A stretch of 10,203 bases of DNA from CAVAWX01 sp963592385 (GTDB lineage Bacteria; Actinomycetota; Coriobacteriia; Coriobacteriales; QAMH01), in assembly GCA_963592385.1 (NCBI GenBank), contig CAVAWX010000064.1:1-10203 (forward strand), given 5' to 3'. Of this stretch, positions 1 to 5,583 are shown in pieces. Each line of letters starts with the position of its first letter. The first letter of the stretch is position 1. The position numbers and the translations under genes were made by a program. The notes under the pieces are model-generated. The model was given only the letters and a program-made list of their open reading frames with translations, was not told the origin of the DNA and made no database searches.

Positions 1-336
1 GAGTTCAAGGGCGCGCTGGCCGAGCAGTACGTCTGCCAGCAGCTCGTCGCCGGCGGCAAGGTCGTCCCCTACTACTGGTCGGCCGAAAACTCGAGCGGCG
101 AGGTCGACTTCGTGTACGACTGGAAAAACGCCGTCGTCCCCCTCGAGGTCAAGGCCACAACCAACCTCAAGGCGAAAAGCCTCTCGAGTTTCGCCAAGAA
201 GTACGGCATCGGCCGCTCGCTGCGCCTGTCGCTTTCAGGCTTCAAAGACCAGGGCTGGATGGCGAACATCCCGCTGTATGCGGCCGGGCTTCTGCCTGAA
301 ATCGACGTCGAAATGGCAGTTGATGGCGATCGGTGA
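1..336 (+). CDS. DUF4143-type ATPase, C-terminal part (5' end outside window)
   Basis: Frame 1 is open from the first base to a TGA at 334-336, giving the last 111 residues of a longer protein whose ATPase domain lies upstream of the window. The visible part matches the C-terminal DUF4143 domain of AAA-type ATPases: an opening FKGALAEQYV segment, then YYWS, then GEVDFVY followed about ten residues later by PLEVKA. The E/D...EVK pattern resembles the PD-(D/E)XK nuclease-like fold of this domain. The protein ends with a hydrophobic IPLYAAGLL stretch typical of the family, plus a short acidic tail. The cellular role of these ATPases is not well established. The in-frame ATG at 112 is internal to the domain and is not the real start. 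The next gene is convergent. Confidence 0.75.
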   Translation, partial: EFKGALAEQYVCQQLVAGGKVVPYYWSAENSSGEVDFVYDWKNAVVPLEVKATTNLKAKSLSSFAKKYGIGRSLRLSLSGFKDQGWMANIPLYAAGLLPEIDVEMAVDGDR

Positions 337-376
337 AGAGGGCGCAGGTTCTGCGCTGCGGCAACGCTAGCTGGTG

Positions 377-404
377 AAAAGGGGCGCTCCCGCAGCGCGG
401 CGCC
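377..404 (-). terminator. possible terminator of the lysozyme-like gene
   Basis: About 30 bases past the stop at 434, the minus strand can form a GC-rich hairpin (GCGCT 384-388 with AGCGC 394-398, or GGCGC 383-387 with GCGCC 400-404). It is followed by CCCTTTT (AAAA at 377-380 on the plus strand). The stem is only about five pairs and the T run is short, so this is a weak call. It lies between two convergent genes, where a terminator is expected. Confidence 0.35.
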
Positions 405-433
405 GGCGGCGATTGGCAAAAGGGGCGCAGGGC

Positions 434-2026
434 CTACGACTCTGCGGCGTCGTCGCCGTCGGCACCGCCGTCGGCACCGGCGTCGGCACCGGCGTCGTCT
501 TTGGCCAGCGCCGAGATCTTCTCCATCTGCTGCGAGACCGTCGAGGCCCACACATGCGACGAGCAGTAGATCTCGCCCAGCTCGCCGATGGTGGCCGCCG
601 TGGCCAGGCCGGTCTTGGAGCCGGCCATGCCGTCGTGCCATGCCTCGATGGCCGAGGCCCACGAATCCCAGGCGCTCGCCCCGCCGTAGGGGTCGGAGTC
701 GGCCGCGCCCCAGCCCCAGGCGTTGCACGACTTGATGCAGTACTTGCCGCCGCTAGACTCGGCGATGGAGACGGCCGCGCACAGGCGCGGGTCGATCTTC
801 CTGTCGTAGGCGGCGGCGGCCATCTCGGCGCCGTGGCCCTGCAAGGGCGGGGTGAAGCCGGCGGTCGAGCCGAACTGCGCGTAGAACGCGTCGATGGCGT
901 CGCCCCACTTCTTCACGAAGGCGGAGCGCTCCATGGAGAAATCGGCGCCCGCCCCAAACGATATCGCGTTTTGCACGCCGGAGATCGCGTCCACGAGGTC
1001 GTACCACTTCCCCGCCACCGCAAGCGCGGCCGTCCTGGTCGAGGCATGCGAGTTTTGCGAGGCGCGCGCGCTTTCCTGCGCGGCGGCCACTTCCGCATGA
1101 GCTGCATCGAGGCCCTCGACGGCGCGCACGGCGCTTTGGTCCTGGCCACGCATCTCGCCTGCCGCCTGCTCGATGGCGGCGGCCTTCTCGTTGCCGCTGG
1201 CGATGGCCTCGGCGCGGTCGCGGGTCTCCGCGGCCAGAAGGGCGCTTTCCTCCTGCTGCAGGGCGCGGGTCTCGGCCGCGAGCGCGACCAGCTCCACGGA
1301 GGCCTCGCATGCCGCCTGGCGCTGGCTGGCGACCACCTTGTCCAGCAGGTAGTCGCGCGAGTCCAGGTCGGCTGCCACCGCGCCCGCGCTCAGCAGCCCC
1401 GCGAGGCTCGTGGTGGACACGCGCGGGCCGCCCTCCTTTTCGCGCTCGACGGCGTCGAGCACCTGCTGGGCCTTGTCCGCGCGCTCCTGCGCGGCCGTCT
1501 TCTTCTCCTCGACGGCGGCAAGCTTCTCGGCGTATTCCTCCGCAATCGAGGACACGCCCGAAAACGACGAGATGGTCGATGAAAGGGAGCTGGCAAGCGA
1601 GGGGAGCTTGTCGGCCCACCCGTCGGCGGCAGATTCGGCGCTGGCAGCCTCGGCGATTTTCGCCGCGTCCGACTCCGACAAGGCCTGCGCGGCGGCGTCT
1701 GCGCCGGCTGCGGCGTCCGTGCCCGCGTCGTTGTTCTGGTTTTGCGCCGAGGCATCCGCGTCTTGGGCGGAGGCGGCATCCTGCGTCTGAGCGGCGTCGG
1801 GCGCGTTTTGCGCGTCGGCGGACGCGTCGGCGCCTTCCTGCTGCGTCGCGAACGCGGGGACCAGCAGGGCGCACGAGAGGGCTACGGCCGCGACGCAGGC
1901 GGCGCATGCAGCGGCAAGGCGGACGCGAGCGGCGGCGCGAGTAGAGCGTGCGGCACGCGAAGGGCGCACGAAGACGCGCGGCGCACGCACGCTATGCCGC
2001 CCTTTTCCATGTCCCATCGCCGCCAA
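434..2026 (-). CDS. secreted coiled-coil protein with C-terminal lysozyme-like domain
   Basis: Predicted 530-residue exported cell-wall protein. Residues 1-37 are strongly basic. A hydrophobic stretch (about 38-58) ends VPAFA, so signal peptidase cleavage is likely after residue 60. Residues 62-135 are an Ala/Asp/Gln low-complexity linker. Residues 160-335 are rich in heptad-like A/E/K/R and probably form coiled coils, as in CwlO/PcsB-type wall hydrolases. The C-terminal part (about 395-505) has IDPRLCAAVSIAESSGGKYC followed by NAWGWG, a lysozyme/transglycosylase-like pattern with E423 as candidate catalytic acid; C430 and C434 could form a disulfide. It may cut or remodel peptidoglycan, but catalysis is inferred. 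The TTG start is chosen because AGAGGG lies 5 nt upstream; the ATG three codons later has poor spacing. The protein ends in a Gly/Ala/Asp-rich acidic tail. Confidence 0.8.
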   Translation of the reverse strand: MAAMGHGKGRHSVRAPRVFVRPSRAARSTRAAARVRLAAACAACVAAVALSCALLVPAFATQQEGADASADAQNAPDAAQTQDAASAQDADASAQNQNNDAGTDAAAGADAAAQALSESDAAKIAEAASAESAADGWADKLPSLASSLSSTISSFSGVSSIAEEYAEKLAAVEEKKTAAQERADKAQQVLDAVEREKEGGPRVSTTSLAGLLSAGAVAADLDSRDYLLDKVVASQRQAACEASVELVALAAETRALQQEESALLAAETRDRAEAIASGNEKAAAIEQAAGEMRGQDQSAVRAVEGLDAAHAEVAAAQESARASQNSHASTRTAALAVAGKWYDLVDAISGVQNAISFGAGADFSMERSAFVKKWGDAIDAFYAQFGSTAGFTPPLQGHGAEMAAAAYDRKIDPRLCAAVSIAESSGGKYCIKSCNAWGWGAADSDPYGGASAWDSWASAIEAWHDGMAGSKTGLATAATIGELGEIYCSSHVWASTVSQQMEKISALAKDDAGADAGADGGADGDDAAES

Positions 2027-2069
2027 TGCCGCCCTCTTCTTCGCCCGGGTGCAGACAATTCAACGCGCT

Positions 2070-2099
2070 ATTGTAGCGGACGCGGCGGCGCACGGTGAA
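2070..2099 (-). promoter_or_regulatory. promoter of the lysozyme-like gene
   Basis: On the minus strand, TTCACC (2094-2099) and TACAAT (2070-2075) are separated by 18 bp, an acceptable sigma-70-type promoter. Initiation near 2063 would leave a leader of about 37 nt that contains the AGAGGG Shine-Dalgarno. This means the gene need not depend on transcription from the small-RNA promoter further upstream. Confidence 0.5.
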
Positions 2100-2160
2100 A
2101 AAACGCACGCAAACGCCATCCGACGCCCCATATCCCCTCTGTTAGGATTTAAGGACTGGC

Positions 2161-2187
2161 ATGACGGTGAAGCGAAGGGATAGATAA
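2161..2187 (+). CDS. 8-codon ORF with Shine-Dalgarno next to the small RNA
   Basis: ATG at 2161 is preceded by AAGGA with 5 nt spacing and opens an ORF of eight codons, MTVKRRDR, ending in TAA at 2185-2187. The stop overlaps the A-run that forms the minus-strand terminator of the small RNA. An in-frame stop at 2143 rules out a longer N-terminus. Small hydrophobic type I (holin-like) toxins often start with MT(V/T) and end in a short basic tail just before such a structure. Here the membrane segment would be missing, so this could be a deleted toxin, a leader peptide, or chance. No convincing plus-strand promoter for it was found. Confidence 0.2.
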   Translation: MTVKRRDR

Positions 2188-2215
2188 AAAAGGGAGCCAG
2201 TAACCGGCTGGCCCC
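2185..2215 (-). terminator. intrinsic terminator of the small RNA
   Basis: Read on the minus strand, GGGGGCCAG pairs with CTGGCTCCC (nine pairs including one G-U) around the loop CCGGTTA, and is followed directly by six T (2186-2191 are A on the plus strand). This is a textbook rho-independent terminator in this direction. On the plus strand the U-tract is absent and one pair becomes A-C, so it should be largely one-directional. Confidence 0.7.
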
Positions 2216-2267
2216 CCAAACCCCTAAGCTCCGCCCGCGACCTCTTTAGTTGTCGGGCTTTGCCAGT
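2185..2267 (-). ncRNA. predicted ~83-nt small RNA
   Basis: A compact transcription unit on the minus strand is delimited by a good promoter (2274-2301) and a good intrinsic terminator. Predicted folding: a 5' hairpin pairing GCCCGAC (2252-2258) with GTCGCGGGC (2234-2242) across a 2-nt bulge and a loop of about ten bases, then the terminator hairpin. I see no coding potential. It matches no RNA class I can name; there is no SRP, 6S or tmRNA signature. It is antisense to the stretch between the 8-codon ORF and the thioesterase promoter, an arrangement like the antitoxin RNA of type I toxin-antitoxin loci. Alternatively it could be an attenuated leader of the lysozyme-like gene. Ends are estimates. 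Confidence 0.5.
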
Positions 2268-2278
2268 TCCCTTAGTGT
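2250..2278 (+). promoter_or_regulatory. candidate promoter of the thioesterase gene
   Basis: TTGTCG (2250-2255) and TAGTGT (2273-2278) are 17 bp apart. Initiation near 2285 would give a leader of about 24 nt that carries the AGGAAAGG ribosome binding site at 2291-2298. The -10 bases are the same ones that form the opposite-strand -10 of the small RNA. Confidence 0.45.
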
Positions 2279-2301
2279 ACCAGACGCCCGAGGAAAGGCA
2301 A
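2274..2301 (-). promoter_or_regulatory. extended -10 promoter of the small RNA
   Basis: On the minus strand, TTGCCT (2296-2301) lies 16 bp from TACACT (2274-2279). The -10 is preceded by TGG, an extended -10 element. Predicted start is near 2267. The -35 overlaps the ribosome binding site region of the divergent thioesterase gene, so the two transcription units are physically interlocked. Confidence 0.55.
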
Positions 2302-2308
2302 GCTCCGC

Positions 2309-3028
2309 ATGGCATACGAACAGACCTACCGACTGCGCACCCAGGACTTCGACTGCAACGACCAGATGCACCCGGCCGCCATCCTCGACCTGTTCCAAGA
2401 CGTCGCGGGGTGGGACGTGCAGGCGCAGGGCTTCAGCGCGGACGAGCTGCTGGAGCGCCACGGCCTGCTGTGGGTCATCGTGCGCAGCAAATACGAGGTG
2501 GTCGCCCCGCCGACGCCCCATATGCTCGCCGTGGCGCGCACCTGGACGGACGCGCCGACGCGCCTCGGGTTTCGCCGCGAGTCGCAGCTGCTCGACGAGG
2601 CGGGCACGCTGATGGTGAAGGGCACGGCCGACTGGATCATGATGGACGCGGCGACGCGCAGCTTCAAGAGCGTGCTCGAGGTCTGGCCCGACGGCGGCGA
2701 CGGCGATGCGCGCAGGAACTTCGAGGGCAAGCTGAAGAAGCTGCGCTCCTTTGAGGCGCAAGGCGCAGCGCACCGCGTCGTGCCCGCCTACTCGGACCTC
2801 GACGCCAACGGGCACGTGAACAACACGCGCTACACGTCCTTCATCATGGACGCCCTCGACTTCAGGGGCGGCGAGCGGGTGAAATCCCTGCAGATCGACT
2901 ACCGCCGCGAGCTGCGCCGCGGGCAGGCGGTGGACATCCTCACCCGCATAGACGGCAAAGACGCCCGCGCCGCCGGCATGACGGCAGACGGCGAGCTGGC
3001 GTTTTCCGCAGCCCTCGAGCTCGCGTAA
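2309..3028 (+). CDS. acyl-ACP thioesterase (FatA/FatB-type double hotdog)
   Basis: A 239-residue cytoplasmic enzyme expected to hydrolyse acyl-acyl carrier protein and release free fatty acid, setting chain length or recycling acyl chains. The length suits bacterial members of the acyl-ACP thioesterase family (PF01643). Two hotdog repeats are visible. The first starts around residues 5-60 with DFDCNDQMHPAAILDLFQDVAG; the second, from about 155, contains YSDLDANGHVNNTRYTSFIM. In plant homologues the D-x-N-x-H-x-x-N segment of the second repeat carries the catalytic Asn and His, here N167 and H169 with D163/D165 nearby. The ATG at 2309 has AGGAAAGG 10 nt upstream. It appears monocistronic, with the small RNA divergent to it and a strong terminator about 165 bp downstream. 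Substrate length cannot be read from the sequence. Confidence 0.88.
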   Translation: MAYEQTYRLRTQDFDCNDQMHPAAILDLFQDVAGWDVQAQGFSADELLERHGLLWVIVRSKYEVVAPPTPHMLAVARTWTDAPTRLGFRRESQLLDEAGTLMVKGTADWIMMDAATRSFKSVLEVWPDGGDGDARRNFEGKLKKLRSFEAQGAAHRVVPAYSDLDANGHVNNTRYTSFIMDALDFRGGERVKSLQIDYRRELRRGQAVDILTRIDGKDARAAGMTADGELAFSAALELA

Positions 3029-3188
3029 GCGCGCCGCCGAAAGACGCGGCGCCGCGCATCCGTCACGCCGCTTCACCCAGCACAACGCCGTAACGTCGCA
3101 CCAGCACACCACGACGCCCCACGCAGCACCCGCGCGCCACTTCACGCAACGCCGCCGCAGCGCCGCGCACCACATCATCGCACCTACG

Positions 3189-3216
3189 AAAAAAGCCGCC
3201 CGCAGGCGGCTTTTCT
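3189..3216. terminator. bidirectional intrinsic terminator
   Basis: A ten-pair stem, AAAAGCCGCC (3191-3200) with GGCGGCTTTT (3205-3214), closes a 4-nt CGCA loop. It has A residues on the left and T residues on the right, so it works in both directions. It ends transcription of the plus-strand thioesterase and of minus-strand glnN, whose stop is at 3237. The preceding spacer from 3029 holds a second GC hairpin (GCGCCGC/GCGGCGC near 3032-3054) without a T run and an otherwise featureless C/A-rich stretch. Confidence 0.85.
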
Positions 3217-3236
3217 CACGCGACGCCCTACCCGCT

Positions 3237-5321
3237 CTAGCAGTAGAACAGGATCTTGTTGTAGGTCGGCAGCGGCCAGGAGTCCGTCGAGCAGATGTTC
3301 TCCATGTGGTCGCACACCTCGCGCAGGTCCTGCATCGCGGCCAGCACCCCGTCGTGGTACAGGCGCGACTTCTTGAAGATGTCGTCTTCGGCATGCGCGG
3401 CGGCCAGCGCCTCGTCGAGCTTGTCCACGCGGGCGTAGATCTCGTTGCAGCCCTCGTTGATCTCGGACAGCAGCTTCTCCTCGGCGCAAGGCTCGATGCC
3501 GGGCACGGCGCTCTTCTTGTCGATGATGGTCTTGGCCACCTTGTCGGCGCACTTCGTCACGGCCGGGCCGATCTTGCGGCGCGTCATGTGGCTCATGGTG
3601 CGGCCCTCGATGTTCAGCAGCTTGCAGTACTGCTCGAGCTTCACCTCGCAGCGGCTCTCCATCTCGACGCGCGACAGCACGCCGAACTCCTCGAACAGCG
3701 CCACGTTCTTGTCCTCGATCAGCGTCGGCACCGCGTCCACCGTCGAGGTCAGGTTCAGCAAGCCGCGGCGCTTGGCCTCGTCAAGCCACTCGTCGGCGTA
3801 CCCGTCGCCGTTGAAGATGATGTTCTGGTGCGCAGTCAGGGTCTTGCGCACCCAGGCAAACGCGGCCTGCTCGAAGTCCGCGGCGTCCTCGACCTGCGTG
3901 TTAAAGTCCTTCAGCGCCTTGGCCACCGCCGTGTTCAGCACCGTGTTGCAATCCGACAGGTTCACCTGGCTGCCGGGCATGCGGAACTCGAACTTGTTGC
4001 CCGTGAAGGCAAACGGCGAGGTGCGGTTGCGGTCCGTGTTGTCGATGAGGAAGTTCGGCAGGGTCTCGACGCCCAGGTCCATGTAGGCGTCCTCGGCGCT
4101 CGTGTACTCCTCGCCGTTGATCAGCGCCTCGACCACGTGCCCCAGCTCGTCGCCCAGGAAAATGGAGATGACGGCCGGCGGCGCCTCGTTGGCGCCCAGA
4201 CGGTGGTCGTTGCCCGCGCTGGCCACCGACGCGCGCAAGATGTCCTGGTAGTCGTCCACGGCCTTGATCGTGGCCGTGAGGAACACGAGGAAGCGCAGGT
4301 TGCCCATGGGGGTCTTGCCCGGGTCGAGCAGGTTCATGTCGTCGGTGGCGATCGACCAGTTGTTGTGCTTGCCGCCGCCGTTGATGCCCTCGAAGGGCTT
4401 CTCGTGCTGCAGGCAGACCAGCCCGTAGTGGCTCGCGATGGTCTTCATCAGCTCCATCATCAGCAGGTTCTGGTCGATGGCGCGGTTCGATATGGAGAAC
4501 ACCGGCGCCAGCTCGTGCTGCGCGGGCGCGACCTCGTTGTGCTTGGTCTTGGCCGGCACGCCCAGCTTCCACAGCGCGTCGTCGAGCTCTTTCATGAAGT
4601 TGTTCACCGTCGGGCGGATCGCGCCGAAGTAGTGCTCCTCGAGCTCTTGGCCCTTGCACGGCGGCGCCCCGAACAGCGTGCGGCCCGTGAGGATCAGGTC
4701 CTGGCGCTTCTCGTAGTCCTCTTCTTTGATCAGGAAGTACTCCTGCTCGGCGCCCACGGTCGTGATGACGCGCGGCACGTCGATGCCGAAGTGCGCGAGC
4801 GCCTTCACCGCCTCGTGCGACACGGCCGCCATGCTGCGCAGAAGCGGCGTCTTTTTGTCGAGCGCCTCGCCGGTGTAGGAGCAAAACGCCGTGGGGATGC
4901 ACAAGACCTCGTCTTTGATGAAGGCATAGCTGGTCGGGTCCCAGGCCGTGTAGCCGCGGGCCTCGAAGGTGGCGCGGATGCCGCCGCTGGGAAACGACGA
5001 CGCGTCCGGCTCGCCTTGGATCAGCTCCTTGCCGGAGAAGGTCATGATGGCGTGGCCGTCGCCTTTCGGGTCGAGGAAGGCGTCGTGTTTTTCGGAGGTA
5101 ATGCCCGTGAGGGGCTGGAACCAGTGCGTGTAGTGCGTCGCGCCGTTTTCGACCGCCCACTCCTTCATGGCGTGCGCCACGACGTTGGCCACCTCGATGT
5201 CGAGCGGCAGCCCCTCGTTGATGGTCTTGGCGAGCACCTTGTAGGTGGCCTTGGGCAGGCGCTCCTGCATGGTGTGGTCGTTGAAAACAAGCGTTCCGTA
5301 CTCTTCGTCGATGCGTCCCAT
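3237..5321 (-). CDS. glnN: glutamine synthetase type III
   Basis: ATP-dependent synthesis of glutamine from glutamate and ammonium in the cytoplasm. The 694 residues match GS III (about 700), much longer than GS I (about 470). Active-site landmarks in order: VGAEQEYFLI (189-198), NEVAPAQHELAPVF (262-275), EGINGGGKHNNWS (311-323), GANEAPPAVISIFLG (376-390), and NRTSPFAFTGNKFEFRMPGS (432-451) for nucleotide and glutamate contacts. The C-terminal extension of about 150 helical residues is characteristic of type III. The ATG at 5321 has AAGGGA 9 nt upstream. The gene is downstream of gdhA and the P-type ATPase on the same strand, but a 262-bp gap with GC-rich palindromes, a tandem repeat and a candidate nitrogen operator suggests its own promoter. 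The bidirectional terminator at 3189-3216 follows. It is intact, with no missing motif. Confidence 0.97.
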   Translation of the reverse strand: MGRIDEEYGTLVFNDHTMQERLPKATYKVLAKTINEGLPLDIEVANVVAHAMKEWAVENGATHYTHWFQPLTGITSEKHDAFLDPKGDGHAIMTFSGKELIQGEPDASSFPSGGIRATFEARGYTAWDPTSYAFIKDEVLCIPTAFCSYTGEALDKKTPLLRSMAAVSHEAVKALAHFGIDVPRVITTVGAEQEYFLIKEEDYEKRQDLILTGRTLFGAPPCKGQELEEHYFGAIRPTVNNFMKELDDALWKLGVPAKTKHNEVAPAQHELAPVFSISNRAIDQNLLMMELMKTIASHYGLVCLQHEKPFEGINGGGKHNNWSIATDDMNLLDPGKTPMGNLRFLVFLTATIKAVDDYQDILRASVASAGNDHRLGANEAPPAVISIFLGDELGHVVEALINGEEYTSAEDAYMDLGVETLPNFLIDNTDRNRTSPFAFTGNKFEFRMPGSQVNLSDCNTVLNTAVAKALKDFNTQVEDAADFEQAAFAWVRKTLTAHQNIIFNGDGYADEWLDEAKRRGLLNLTSTVDAVPTLIEDKNVALFEEFGVLSRVEMESRCEVKLEQYCKLLNIEGRTMSHMTRRKIGPAVTKCADKVAKTIIDKKSAVPGIEPCAEEKLLSEINEGCNEIYARVDKLDEALAAAHAEDDIFKKSRLYHDGVLAAMQDLREVCDHMENICSTDSWPLPTYNKILFYC

Positions 5322-5382
5322 GAAAGGCCGTCCCTTCGTCTTGGATACGTGGCTTCGGACGCTTGTACTCTAGAGGGGATTT

Positions 5383-5409
5383 GTTTCGGGGAGTTTTCGC
5401 CTTCGTGAA
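5383..5409 (-). promoter_or_regulatory. candidate GlnR-like operator upstream of glnN
   Basis: Read on the minus strand: TTCAC (5405-5409), 6 nt, GAAAA (5394-5398), 6 nt, GAAAC (5383-5387). The boxes fall on the 11-bp pitch of the actinobacterial GlnR pattern GTnAC-n6-GAAAC-n6-GTnAC, each matching at 4 of 5 positions. The site lies about 62-88 bp upstream of the glnN start. Weak -10 candidates (TAGAGT 5367-5372, TACAAG 5362-5367) lie downstream without a good -35, as expected for an activated promoter. The match is modest and unproven. Confidence 0.3.
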
Positions 5410-5447
5410 CACATGGAGAAACCGCACATGCAGTCCGGCGGGCGAGC

Positions 5448-5502
5448 GCGGCGGGTGAAGGGGCGCATGCGGCGGGTGAAGGGGCGCATGCGGCGGGTGA
5501 AG
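5448..5502. repeat. 21-bp tandem repeat, ~2.6 copies
   Basis: Unit GCGGCGGGTGAAGGGGCGCAT occurs exactly at 5448-5468 and 5469-5489, with a third copy matching for its first 13-14 bases from 5490. It lies in the noncoding gap between the P-type ATPase and glnN. The rest of this gap holds GC palindromes just past the ATPase stop (CCGGCGCGCCGG at 5553-5564 and GGGCGCGCGCCC at 5569-5580) without a T run. These may stall transcription but are not a clear terminator. Confidence 0.85.
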
Positions 5503-5583
5503 ACGGTGAACGCGGGCACGGCGGCTTGAGGCGGGCGCAGGCCTTCCCCGCCCCGGCGCGCCGGCCCCGGGCGCGCGCCCCTT

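Noticed and set aside
3306..5408. Long plus-strand open frame opposite glnN
   Set aside because: It is Val/His/Arg/Leu-rich antisense sequence created by high third-position GC. The minus strand encodes a full GS III with every active-site motif.
5551..5580. GC palindromes after the ATPase stop as an intrinsic terminator
   Set aside because: The stems are perfect but no T run follows on the minus strand.
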